Assembly (NCBI RefSeq): GCF_015024225.1
Contig: NZ_JACJGM010000001.1
Span: forward strand, 124,001 to 188,000
From: Nocardioides lijunqiniae
GTDB taxonomy: Bacteria; Actinomycetota; Actinomycetes; Propionibacteriales; Nocardioidaceae
Reading direction: 5' to 3'
Length of the DNA: 64,000 nucleotides
In this document: positions 20,361-28,354 of the stretch, one piece after another
Position numbering within the stretch: position 1 is the stretch's first letter
Layout: every line of letters begins with the position of its first letter
Position numbers and translations under genes: made by a program
The notes under the pieces: model-generated
Seen by the model: only the letters and a program-made list of their open reading frames with translations
The model's database searches: none
Told to the model about the DNA's origin: nothing

Positions 20361-20855
20361 TCAGAGGTCGAAGGTGAAGAACGGCCGACGACTGCAGGCG
20401 TCGGGGCTCCAGGCCTGGTCCTCGCAGACCTTCGAGTGCACGCGTCCCTTGGAGGCGTCGGCGTGGCTGCTGGAGTAGTCGTCGCTGTCGTACTGGTCGA
20501 CCCAGCTGCCGCTGGCGGTGCGCGAGCTCTGGTCGGTCTTGCCGCTCTCGGTCCAGGACTCCCCGCTCTGGTCGGGGACGCGGTAGGTGTAGTTGGTCTG
20601 GGTGTAGACCCCGTCGCCGCCCTCGCGCGGGTCGCGGTAGTGGGTGTGGTTCTTCAGGAAGGTGTTCTTCGTGTAGGACGTGCCGTAGGCCAGACCCTGG
20701 GCCTTGCCGTCCTCCATGGCCTTGAGCGGACTGGAGCGGGAGTACCAGTCCTCGGAGGCGGCCTGTGCGGCCGGGACCGACGTGACGACGAGGGCGCTGA
20801 GGAGACCGGCCGCGAGGACGCGAGGGTCGCGCAGGAGCGAGGTGGTGGGTGTCAT
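20361..20855 (-). CDS. Secreted hypothetical protein coupled to XRE regulator
   Basis: The 164-residue product has a signal peptide (VLAAGLLSALVVTSVPAAQA) and a very polar mature part rich in Ser, Tyr, Asp and Thr, with one C-terminal cysteine pair (CEDQAWSPDAC) likely to form a disulfide. I recognise no family. Its ATG overlaps the stop of the XRE regulator (ATGA), so the two are made together. A regulator with a dedicated secreted partner suggests a signalling, competition or stress role, but nothing shows which. Confidence 0.72.
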   Translation of the reverse strand: MTPTTSLLRDPRVLAAGLLSALVVTSVPAAQAASEDWYSRSSPLKAMEDGKAQGLAYGTSYTKNTFLKNHTHYRDPREGGDGVYTQTNYTYRVPDQSGESWTESGKTDQSSRTASGSWVDQYDSDDYSSSHADASKGRVHSKVCEDQAWSPDACSRRPFFTFDL

Positions 20856-21127
20856 GGGTGGTGCCTGCCTTCCGGGTGGGGGTGTGGGGGGCGTGCGTCG
20901 GTGTCGTCGGGCCGCGGGACCGCGGGGACGAGGAACAGGAGCTCGAGGGGGACGTCGAGGGCGGTGGCGATGCGGGCGGCGAGCTGGGGGCTGCACGTCG
21001 TCTTGTGGCCGGTGACCAGGTGGCCGACCATCGACTTGCTGCACCCGCTCTGCCGGGCGAGGTCGGCCAGCGAGAGGCCCCGGCGCCGGATGGTCGCCGC
21101 GAGCATCTCCGGTGAGCTGAGCTGCAT
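20852..21127 (-). CDS. XRE-family (Cro/C1-type) transcriptional regulator
   Basis: The 91-residue protein has a complete HTH_3 domain in residues 8-62: GLSLADLARQSGCSKSMVGH then LVTGHKTTCSPQLAARI. The tail is Pro/His-rich. It is coupled by ATGA to the secreted protein gene and divergent from another HTH gene across a 217-bp region holding direct repeats (21202-21219 and 21291-21308). Autoregulation through those repeats is likely but inferred. Confidence 0.85.
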   Translation of the reverse strand: MQLSSPEMLAATIRRRGLSLADLARQSGCSKSMVGHLVTGHKTTCSPQLAARIATALDVPLELLFLVPAVPRPDDTDARPPHPHPEGRHHP

Positions 21128-21201
21128 GTGACCGTCCTCCGCGGCGCTTGGTCGAGGTCTCTCGGGGTGTTCGCATCGTGACCCGCGCCACGGACGCTGT
21201 C

Positions 21202-21308
21202 AATCGGGTGTAGATGTCTGCTCTACTGCTGGTAGACGCTGCCGGGGGCGTCGAGCGCCGTTCAGGCGCGGGAGCCGCCTTCTCGGGCACAATCGGCGGT
21301 AGACGCTT
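21202..21308. promoter_or_regulatory. Operator-like direct repeats between two HTH genes
   Basis: AATCGGGTGTAGATGTCT (21202-21219) and AATCGGCGGTAGACGCTT (21291-21308) match at 13 of 18 positions. GGTAGACGCT occurs exactly at 21231-21240 and again at 21298-21307. TCTAC-TGCTG-GTAGA (21222-21236) is an inverted repeat made from the same core. The shared word is GTAGA(C/T)G. The arrangement between divergent regulator genes suggests repressor sites. Confidence 0.5.
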
Positions 21309-21344
21309 TTCCTCAGCCCGTCCATCGGAGGGATCCGCACGACC

Positions 21345-21731
21345 GTGTCCACGACCTTCTGGGAGCTGGTGGAGAGCTACTGCGACGACACCGGAGCCAC
21401 CGAGGCGGCCGTGCAGCGCAGGGCCGGCCTCAACCACGGGACGTTCACCGCGTGGCGTGCCCGCGGGGTCCCGGCGCTGCCCAAGGTGGACGTCGTGGTC
21501 GCGCTGGCCGACGCCCTCAAGGTCGACTACGAGGACCTGGTCCGGGCGCTGCTGGTGAGTGCGGAGTACCTGCCGGCCCAGGTCGCCCGGGCCCGCGCGG
21601 ACGGCCTCGCCGCGGACCGCCCGGCGCTGGCGGCGCGGTCCGGGAGGTCGAGGGGCAGGCGCCTGCGCGAGGAGCAGGACGCCGCGGCCACGCGGCCGCC
21701 GTCGTCCGACCGGCCGTCGGTGGAGGGCTGA
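21345..21731 (+). CDS. Helix-turn-helix protein (XRE-like), partner of ImmA-like peptidase
   Basis: The 128-residue protein has an HTH-like N-terminal half: GATEAAVQRRAGLNHGTFTA followed by KVDVVVALADALKVDYEDLV, matching the XRE helix pattern. The C-terminal third is basic and disordered-looking. The GTG start has GGAGGG about 12 nt upstream. It precedes an ImmA/IrrE-like metallopeptidase gene by 44 bp, a classical regulator plus peptidase pairing in which the peptidase cleaves or inactivates the regulator. That relation is inferred from position. Confidence 0.7.
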   Translation: MSTTFWELVESYCDDTGATEAAVQRRAGLNHGTFTAWRARGVPALPKVDVVVALADALKVDYEDLVRALLVSAEYLPAQVARARADGLAADRPALAARSGRSRGRRLREEQDAAATRPPSSDRPSVEG

Positions 21732-21775
21732 CGACGACCGGAGCGTGTCGGCGGGGGTGGCTAGGGTCGCGGGGC

Positions 21776-22228
21776 ATGGCAGGCGGATGGAATCCGTGGC
21801 GGGCGCTGAGCCGGTCGCCCGAGGTGAGCGTGGTCTACGGCGACCCGGGTGAGGGCAACGTCGGGGTCGTCGACCTGCGCTCCCGCGTCATCACGCTGTG
21901 CCCGAGCCTGCTGCAGGACGAGCGTCGCTCGACGCTGGCGCACGAGCTGGTCCACCTCGAGCGCGGTACGCCGTGCGGCCCCGGCGACCCCGAGGAGCGC
22001 GAGGTGGCGCGGCTGGCGGCCGCGCGGATCATCGCGTGGTCCGACCTCGTCGAGGCGGTGAAGTGGAGCGACGACCTCGAGGAGCAGGCGCGAGAGCTGT
22101 GGGTCGACGAGGAGACCGTGCGGGTGCGACTCCACCACCTGACCGAGGCGGAGCGCGAGACGCTGGCGAGGGCCCGGGCCAGTCGTGAGGGACAGCAGGG
22201 CGCGGACGCTCCTAGGCTGACCGGATGA
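21776..22228 (+). CDS. ImmA/IrrE-like metallopeptidase domain protein
   Basis: The 150-residue protein carries the zinc-peptidase motif HELVH (about residues 56-60) followed by LERG, and then helices typical of small ImmA/IrrE (gluzincin) domains. Such enzymes cleave XRE-type regulators. The start has TAGGGT 8 nt upstream (21762-21767) and no ribosome site, so it is probably leaderless with its own promoter. The stop overlaps the next gene by ATGA. Confidence 0.75.
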   Translation: MAGGWNPWRALSRSPEVSVVYGDPGEGNVGVVDLRSRVITLCPSLLQDERRSTLAHELVHLERGTPCGPGDPEEREVARLAAARIIAWSDLVEAVKWSDDLEEQARELWVDEETVRVRLHHLTEAERETLARARASREGQQGADAPRLTG

Positions 22229-23487
22229 TCACGACGCACGACCGGCCCACCCCCGGCAGCCCGGCCTACCTCGCCGACCAGCGCGCCGACCTCCTCCGGT
22301 TCGCGCGCGGATCGCGGACGGGGCTCGGGTTCGGCTACCTCGACTCCGCCGGCGTCGTCGACCCGGCACGACCGGTGGAGCTGTGGATCACCTGTCGCAT
22401 GACCCACACCTTCGCCCTGGGGCTGCTGGCCGGCGAGCCGCCCGCTCCCGGGGGGCCCGGTGCCGACGAGCTGGCGTCGCTCGTGGAGCACGGGGTGCGC
22501 TCGCTGCGCACGAGCCTGGCCGACGACGCCCACGGCGGGTGGCTCGCCGCCGTCGGCGAGGACGGGGTGGTCGATGCGAGCAAGCAGGCCTACGGCCACG
22601 CGTTCGTCGTGCTCGCCGCGGGGTCCGCGACGGCGGCCGGGATCGACGGTGGGGCCGAGCTGCTGCGCGACGCCCTCGCCTGCCTCGACGAGCGGTTCTG
22701 GGACGACCGGGAGGGGCTGGTCGTCGACCGGTGGGACCGCACCTGGTCTGAGCTCGACCCCTACCGCGGGGTCAATGCCAACATGCACGCCGTGGAGGCT
22801 CTCCTGGCGGCGGGCGACGTCTCGGGCGACCCGACCTGGCATCTGCGCGCCGGTCGCGTGGCCGGCCGGGTCATGGGCTGGGCGAGCGACAACGACTGGC
22901 GCATTCCCGAGCACTTCGACGAGCAGTGGCGACCCCTGCTGGAGCACCACCGCGACCACCCTGCCCACCCCTTCCAGCCCTACGGCGCCACGGTCGGTCA
23001 CGGCCTGGAGTGGGCGCGGCTGGTCGCGGCCGTGGCTCGGACGCTGGGGGAGCGCGCGCCGGCCGGCGCGGCGGAGGCCGCCGTGGCGCTGGCCGAGCGC
23101 GCCGTCGCCGACGGGTGGGCCGTCGACGGCGAGGAGGGGTTCGTCTACACCACCGACTGGCAGGGCGCGCCGGTGGTCCGGGCCCGGATGCACTGGGTCG
23201 CGGCCGAGGCGGTCAACACCGCCGAGGTCCTCGGGCGACTGACCGGCGACGAGCGGTGGGCCGGGCGCGCCGCCGGCTGGTGGGCCCACATCGACCGCAG
23301 TCTGGTCGACCACGAGCTCGGCTCCTGGACCCACGAGCTCGACGCGCACAACCGCCCGGCGGGGGACACCTGGCCCGGCAAGCCGGACGTCTACCACGCC
23401 TACCAGGCCGCGATCCTCCCGCTGCTCCCGGTGACCCCGGCGTTCGCGGCCGCGCTGGCCGCGAAGGGTCTAGCCTCTGGCGCGTGA
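22225..23487 (+). CDS. AGE-family epimerase/isomerase
   Basis: The 420-residue (alpha/alpha)6-barrel enzyme resembles N-acylglucosamine 2-epimerases and YihS-type aldose-ketose isomerases. Conserved pieces include WITCRMTHTFALG, AYGHAFVVLA, NANMHAVEALLAA and MHWVAAEAVNTAEVL, which hold the catalytic histidines and arginine. It likely isomerises mannose/fructose/glucose-type sugars or sulfoquinovose; substrate is not readable. TAGGCT lies 6 nt before the ATG, so it has an internal leaderless promoter in addition to the ATGA overlap. Confidence 0.88.
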   Translation: MITTHDRPTPGSPAYLADQRADLLRFARGSRTGLGFGYLDSAGVVDPARPVELWITCRMTHTFALGLLAGEPPAPGGPGADELASLVEHGVRSLRTSLADDAHGGWLAAVGEDGVVDASKQAYGHAFVVLAAGSATAAGIDGGAELLRDALACLDERFWDDREGLVVDRWDRTWSELDPYRGVNANMHAVEALLAAGDVSGDPTWHLRAGRVAGRVMGWASDNDWRIPEHFDEQWRPLLEHHRDHPAHPFQPYGATVGHGLEWARLVAAVARTLGERAPAGAAEAAVALAERAVADGWAVDGEEGFVYTTDWQGAPVVRARMHWVAAEAVNTAEVLGRLTGDERWAGRAAGWWAHIDRSLVDHELGSWTHELDAHNRPAGDTWPGKPDVYHAYQAAILPLLPVTPAFAAALAAKGLASGA

Positions 23488-24170
23488 AGCGACGCGAGCG
23501 GTGGGCCAACTCCTGGGTGCACGCGGTGTGGGAGCGGGTGCAGCGCGCCGGGGAGATCGTGCCCGGCACCCGCGCCGCCGAGGCGTTCGGCAGCCTCGGG
23601 GAGGGCAGCAGCATCGGCTTCCCGGCCGCCACCGTGATGGGCGCCCGGTCGATCCACATCGGCTCCCGGACGCTGGTCGGGCGGCAGGTGACGCTGTCCG
23701 TGGGCTACGGCCCCGACGACGCGCGCCTTCCCGCGCGCGGCCTGGTGATCGGCGACCGGTGCGTGATCGGGGCGCGCACCAGCCTGACGGCGCACACCTC
23801 GATCGTGGTCGGCGACGACGTGTGGTTCGGCCAGGACGTGTTCGTCTCCGACGCCGGGCACGGCTACCAGGAGCCCGGCGTGCCCATCGGCCTGCAGCTC
23901 GGCGAGCACCGACCGGTCACGATCGGCGCGGGCTCCTGGATCGGGCACGGCGCGATCATCCTGCCGGGCGCCACGATCGGGCGGAACGTCGTGGTGGCCG
24001 CCGGGTCGGTCGTGCGCGGCGCCGTGGAGGACCACGCGGTGGTCGGCGGCTCGCCCGTGCGGGTGCTGCGGCGCTTCGAGCCCGGGGTCGGCTGGGTCTC
24101 CGCCGCAGGTGACCTGCGGCCGGTCCTGCCGCCGCTGGTGCCGGTCGGCGGTCCTCACCCGCGCGGGTGA
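23484..24170 (+). CDS. Hexapeptide-repeat (LbH) acyltransferase
   Basis: The 228-residue protein contains a left-handed beta-helix: IHIGSRTLVGRQVTLSVGYG, DRCVIGARTSLTAHTSIVVG, TIGAGSWIGHGAIILPGA and TIGRNVVVAAGSVV, ending in the usual GGSPVRVLRRF. This is the WbbJ/maltose-acetyltransferase-like layout with catalytic His in DAGHGY. It probably O-acetylates a sugar or glycan. The GTG at 23484 overlaps the epimerase stop (GTGA) and has TAGCCT 7 nt upstream. Confidence 0.85.
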   Translation: MKRRERWANSWVHAVWERVQRAGEIVPGTRAAEAFGSLGEGSSIGFPAATVMGARSIHIGSRTLVGRQVTLSVGYGPDDARLPARGLVIGDRCVIGARTSLTAHTSIVVGDDVWFGQDVFVSDAGHGYQEPGVPIGLQLGEHRPVTIGAGSWIGHGAIILPGATIGRNVVVAAGSVVRGAVEDHAVVGGSPVRVLRRFEPGVGWVSAAGDLRPVLPPLVPVGGPHPRG

Positions 24171-24272
24171 GAACGCGCCGGAAACGCCGTGGGAGCGCGC
24201 GGCGCGTGACATCCTGTGCTGAGCCAGGCCTCCCGGACGCGTCGGGGGGGCTCGCCCGGAGACGAGGTACAC

Positions 24273-24659
24273 ATGGGGCACGATCCCAATCCCCCGCTGC
24301 CGCTTCCCCTGGAGGTGGTGGTCGAGGACCACGGACGGCACCACGTGGTCCTGCTGCGCGGCGAGGTCGACATGGCCTCGGTCGGCGACGTGCGCACGTG
24401 CCTGCGAGAGCTCATGCTCGCCGGCCACACGGACGTCCTCATCGACCTGCGCGGGGTGACGTTCATGGACTCCACGGGTCTCGGCATCCTCGTCGCGGCC
24501 CGCAAGCAGGCCCGGGTGTTCCGGGGGTCGCTGGGCCTGGTCGCCCCGAGTCCGCCGGTGGCCCGCGTGCTGTCGCTGACCTCGCTCGACCGGGTGTTCC
24601 CCTGCTTCGCCACGCTCGACGACGCCCTCGCCCCGCAGGGCGAGCCGTCCGCTTCCTGA
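24273..24659 (+). CDS. STAS-domain anti-anti-sigma factor
   Basis: The 128-residue protein is an RsbV/SpoIIAA-type antagonist. It contains VVLLRGEVDMASVGDV and the phosphorylation loop MDSTGLGIL with Ser67 as the phosphoacceptor, or Thr68 if shifted. Such proteins bind anti-sigma kinases when unphosphorylated and are reactivated by PP2C phosphatases. A PP2C phosphatase fused to a phytochrome is encoded about 1.4 kb downstream, so a functional link is possible. The ATG at 24273 follows GAGG; an earlier GTG (24216) encodes unlikely sequence. Confidence 0.85.
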   Translation: MGHDPNPPLPLPLEVVVEDHGRHHVVLLRGEVDMASVGDVRTCLRELMLAGHTDVLIDLRGVTFMDSTGLGILVAARKQARVFRGSLGLVAPSPPVARVLSLTSLDRVFPCFATLDDALAPQGEPSAS

Positions 24660-24674
24660 CCGGCCGAGCCGGGC

Positions 24675-25301
24675 GTGGGTGAGGACGGGCACGACCTGCC
24701 GCCGGGACTGCAGGTCACGCCGACGCCCGACGACGGCACGCGGCTCAGCGCGACCCGCCTGTGGGACGAGGACGAGCGCCCGCACGTGAGGCCGCCCGAC
24801 CCCGAGCGGATCTACTCACCGCACGAGCGCGGTCAGGGCCAGCACCTCGTGGACGTCCACGACCACCTGCGCGCCGAGCTCGCGCAGGTGCGCTCGGTCG
24901 TCGAGCAGGTCACCGCCGGTGCGCTGGATCCCGGAGCCGCGCGCTCGCACATCAACACCATGACGATGCGCCAGAACGACTGGGCCCTGGGCGCCTACTG
25001 CCAGAGCTACTGCCGGGTCGTGACGACGCACCACACGCTCGAGGACCAGATGATGTTCCCGCACCTGCGTCGCGCGGACCCGTCCCTGGCGCCCGTGATC
25101 GACCGCCTGGAGCTGGAGCACCACGCGATCCACGACGTCCTCGAGGGCGTGGACCGGGCGCTCGTCGCCTTCATCACCGAGCCCGACGGCGTCGTGCGCC
25201 TGCAGGACGCGGTCGATCTGCTGACCGACACCCTGCTCTCGCACCTGTCCTACGAGGAGCGCGAGCTGGTCGAGCCGCTCGCGCGCCTCGGCCTGACCTA
25301 G
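24675..25301 (+). CDS. Hemerythrin (HHE) domain protein
   Basis: In 208 residues the four-helix hemerythrin pattern is visible: VDVHDHLRAEL, TTHHTLEDQMMFPHL, LELEHHAIHDVLEG and LSHLSYEERELVEPL. These supply the His/Glu ligands for a di-iron centre. Roles in the family include oxygen, NO or peroxide sensing and iron handling. It begins 15 bp after the STAS gene on the same strand and may be co-transcribed. The 45-residue N-terminal lead is specific to this protein. Confidence 0.85.
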   Translation: MGEDGHDLPPGLQVTPTPDDGTRLSATRLWDEDERPHVRPPDPERIYSPHERGQGQHLVDVHDHLRAELAQVRSVVEQVTAGALDPGAARSHINTMTMRQNDWALGAYCQSYCRVVTTHHTLEDQMMFPHLRRADPSLAPVIDRLELEHHAIHDVLEGVDRALVAFITEPDGVVRLQDAVDLLTDTLLSHLSYEERELVEPLARLGLT

Positions 25302-25317
25302 GTCCGGCCGCGAGGGA

Positions 25318-25947
25318 TCAGCCCTGCGCGACGGCCTCGCGCATGGCGTCGGCGGCGAGCTCGGCGCCGTACGCAGGCTTGTCGCGGTCGAAGCGGCGGC
25401 CCTCGGCCAGCGGGCCGGCGTCGACGACGTCGAACCCGATCTCGTCGACGAGGCCGGCCACCAGCTGCTTGGCCTCCTCGTCGTCACCCGCGATCGGGAT
25501 CGCGCGGCGTGCGGGGTCGCCCGGCGGGGTCGCGGCCGAGACGATGTGCGCGGCCTGGATGGCGTTGAACGCCTTGACCACGCGCGACTCCGGCAGGTGC
25601 GCGGCGAGGACCTCGCTGACGCTGGTGCGGCCCTCGTCGATGTCGGGCACCCGGCCGTCGCGCTCGAAGTAGTAGTTGTTGGTGTCGATCACGACCTTGC
25701 CGGCGAGGGGCTCGACCGGCACCTGCGCGACGTTCTTGAACGGGATCGTCACGACGACCACGTCGCCCTCGGCGGCGGCCTCCTGCGCGGTGGCCGCACG
25801 AGCCCGGTCGCCGAGGCGCTCCACCAGGTCCGTGAGCGTCTCGGGCCCGCGGGAGTTGCTGAGCACGACGTCGTGCCCGCTCTCCACCGCCCGCTGGGCG
25901 ATCGCCGCTCCGATGTGTCCGCTGCCGATGAGTCCGATGGTGGTCAT
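25318..25947 (-). CDS. NADPH-dependent F420 reductase-like protein
   Basis: The 209-residue protein is a single Rossmann domain related to F420H2:NADP+ oxidoreductases and pyrroline-5-carboxylate reductase. The N-terminus reads GLIGSGHIGAAIAQRAVESG with the dinucleotide-binding glycines; SNSRGPETL is the NADP-phosphate recognition loop; KAFNAIQAAH matches the family. F420-dependent chemistry is common in actinobacteria, but some members reduce other substrates. GGAGAGG precedes the ATG. It is divergent from the phytochrome gene. Confidence 0.78.
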   Translation of the reverse strand: MTTIGLIGSGHIGAAIAQRAVESGHDVVLSNSRGPETLTDLVERLGDRARAATAQEAAAEGDVVVVTIPFKNVAQVPVEPLAGKVVIDTNNYYFERDGRVPDIDEGRTSVSEVLAAHLPESRVVKAFNAIQAAHIVSAATPPGDPARRAIPIAGDDEEAKQLVAGLVDEIGFDVVDAGPLAEGRRFDRDKPAYGAELAADAMREAVAQG

Positions 25948-26095
25948 GCCCTCTCCAACGGTGGTGCCCCCCTGGTTCTTCCCCGCGGCCTCATCCGGTC
26001 GGGGGTTTCGTCCGGGCCGAGGCATCGAGGACACTGAATCTCGCCGCCGGTACCGGTGGTGCTCGAGCGTGCCCAGGAAGGCGGGACCCGCGCAG

Positions 26096-28354
26096 GTGAC
26101 GATCCCCTTGACGCCTCCCGGTGACCACACGCCGGCGTACGCCGCGACCGACCTCACCACCTGCGACACCGAGCCGATCCACGTCCCCGGCGCCATCCAG
26201 CCCCACGGACTGCTGCTCGCCGTCGCCGACGAGACGCTGGAGGTGGTGATGGCCTCCGCCAACACCGTCTCCCTGCTCGGCCTGGCCACGGACGACGTCG
26301 TGGGCCGGCCGCTCGCGGACGTCCTGGGGCCCCGAGCGGCGCAGCTGGTGCAAGGGCGGGCGGGAGAGGGGTTCCCCGGAGAGCCGCTGGTCGTCGTGCT
26401 GGACGAGGTCGGGCGCGGCGAGCTCGCCGGACTCGAGTGCGACCTGCGCGTGCACCGCTCGGGCGCGCGCACGGTGGTGGAGCTCGAGACGGTCGAGCGG
26501 GTGCGGGCGACGCCGATGAGCTACCAGTCCGCCCGCAGTGCGATGGCGCGGCTCGGGGCGGCCACCACGGTGATGACCCTGGCCGACCAGATCGCCCGCG
26601 AGGTCAGGGCGCTCAGCGGCTTCGACCGGGTGATGGTCTACCGCTTCGACGAGGAGTGGAACGGCGAGGTCGTGGCCGAGGACCGCCGCCCGGACCTGAA
26701 CCCCTTCCTCGGCCTGCACTACCCGGCCAGCGACATCCCCGCCCAGGCGCGGCGGCTCTACACGGTCAACTGGCTGCGGCTGATCACCGACATCTCCTAC
26801 GTGCCGGTGCCGCTGACGCCGATCGTCGATCCCGGGACCGGCGCACCGCTGGACCTGTCGCACTCCTCGCTGCGCAGCGTGTCGCCGGTCCACGTCGAGT
26901 ACCTCTCGCACATGGGGGTCACCGCCTCGATGTCGGTGTCGCTCGTCATCGAGGGGGAGCTCTGGGGGCTGGTGGCCTGCCACCACTACTCCGGGCCGCA
27001 CCGCCCGCCCCTGGAGGCCCGCTCGGCGGCGGAGTTCCTGGCGCAGGTGGCCTCGCCGATGATCGCCGACCGCGAGCGGGCCGACGACCGGGAGGCGGCG
27101 CTCGCCACCCAGGCGATGCTGGCCGAGATCACCGCGCGCGTCTCCGCGAGCTCCGACGACCCGCTGGACTCGCTGCTCGGCGACCCGGCGCTGCTGCCGC
27201 TGATGAACGCGACGGGCCTGGCGCTCAACTTCGACGGCGTCGTGCGCACCGTCGGAAAGGTGCCGGACGAGGCGGCCCTGCGCCGGATCGCGACGATCGT
27301 CGACCGGCCGGACCGCTACGCCATCCAGAGCAGCAACCTGGCCGCCCTCGACCCCGGCCTCGCGGACCTCGCGCCGGTCGCCTCCGGGGTGCTGCGCATC
27401 GGCGCGTCCCCGGACCGGTGGCTGATGTGGCTGCGCCCCGAGATCGAGCAGGTGGTCGACTGGGGCGGCGACCCCACCAACAAGCTGCTGGCCGCCGCCG
27501 AGGGACCGCACGTGCGGCTGAGCCCGCGTCGCTCCTTCGAGAAGTGGCGCCAGGTCGTGCGCGGCCACAGCGAGGTCTGGAGCCACTGGGAGGTCGAGGC
27601 CGCCGACGTGCTCGGCCGGCACATGAACGGCCTGCTGCTGCTGCGCTCGCGCGAGCAGATCGCGATGGCCGAGTCCCTGCAGCGCCACGTCGTGCTCGAC
27701 CACGCCCCGGACTTCGCGGGCGTCGACCTGGTGGCGAGCTACCGGCCCGCCACGTCGTACCAGCTGGGGGGCGACTGGTGGGACGCCTTCGAGCTGGCGC
27801 CCGGACGGCTGGCGCTGGTCATCGGTGATGTCGCCGGGCACGGCGTGACGGCCGCGTCCGCGATGATGCAGCTGCGCACGGCCCTGCGGGCCTACCTCTT
27901 CGAGGGCCACTCGCCGGCCGAGTGCCTCGACCACCTCGACCGCCTGATGGACGGGCTGCTGGACGTGCAGGTGGCCACGGCGGTCGTGGTCCTGCTCGAC
28001 GTGGCGACCGGCGAGGTCGAGATCGCGAACGCCGGGCACCCGGCACCGCTGCTCAGCGCTCCCGGGAGCGCGCGCGAGGTCGACGGCGACGTGCGGCCCC
28101 TGCTGGGCGTGGGGGAGGGGGTCGCCCGGTCCGTGCGCCTGACGCTGCCGGTCGGGACCACGCTGCTGCTCTACACCGACGGACTGGTCGAGCGCCGCGG
28201 CTCCGACATGGTCGAGCGCACCGACCGGCTGCGCGCCATCACCTCGGCGACCACCGACGGCGAGCCGCTCCAGGACCTCGTCGACCGGGTGCTCGCCATG
28301 CAGGAGAGCGGCGCCGACGACGACACGACGCTCCTCGCCGTGCGTCGCGCCTGA
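26096..28354 (+). CDS. Bacteriophytochrome photoreceptor fused to PP2C (SpoIIE/RsbU-type) phosphatase
   Basis: This roughly 752-residue protein combines a full photosensory module with a Ser/Thr phosphatase. The PAS domain has the biliverdin-attaching Cys23 just before EPIHVPGAIQPHG. The GAF domain has the DIP motif (PASDIPAQAR, about 210-219), the histidine-bearing VHVEYLSHMGVTASMSVS, and CHHYSG. The PHY domain has the PRxSF tongue motif in SPRRSFEKW (about 475-484). The output domain (about 530-752) has GGDWWDAFEL, IGDVAGHG, YTDGLVE and DDDTTLL metal-binding motifs. Likely action: red/far-red light controls dephosphorylation of a STAS-type antagonist and so a sigma factor. GTG 26096 is preferred; GTG 26069 is possible. 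Confidence 0.9.
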   Translation: MTIPLTPPGDHTPAYAATDLTTCDTEPIHVPGAIQPHGLLLAVADETLEVVMASANTVSLLGLATDDVVGRPLADVLGPRAAQLVQGRAGEGFPGEPLVVVLDEVGRGELAGLECDLRVHRSGARTVVELETVERVRATPMSYQSARSAMARLGAATTVMTLADQIAREVRALSGFDRVMVYRFDEEWNGEVVAEDRRPDLNPFLGLHYPASDIPAQARRLYTVNWLRLITDISYVPVPLTPIVDPGTGAPLDLSHSSLRSVSPVHVEYLSHMGVTASMSVSLVIEGELWGLVACHHYSGPHRPPLEARSAAEFLAQVASPMIADRERADDREAALATQAMLAEITARVSASSDDPLDSLLGDPALLPLMNATGLALNFDGVVRTVGKVPDEAALRRIATIVDRPDRYAIQSSNLAALDPGLADLAPVASGVLRIGASPDRWLMWLRPEIEQVVDWGGDPTNKLLAAAEGPHVRLSPRRSFEKWRQVVRGHSEVWSHWEVEAADVLGRHMNGLLLLRSREQIAMAESLQRHVVLDHAPDFAGVDLVASYRPATSYQLGGDWWDAFELAPGRLALVIGDVAGHGVTAASAMMQLRTALRAYLFEGHSPAECLDHLDRLMDGLLDVQVATAVVVLLDVATGEVEIANAGHPAPLLSAPGSAREVDGDVRPLLGVGEGVARSVRLTLPVGTTLLLYTDGLVERRGSDMVERTDRLRAITSATTDGEPLQDLVDRVLAMQESGADDDTTLLAVRRA

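Noticed and set aside
20852..22228. XRE and ImmA-like genes as remnants of a prophage or integrative element
   Set aside because: No integrase, attachment repeats, structural genes or tRNA nearby, and base composition matches the surroundings.
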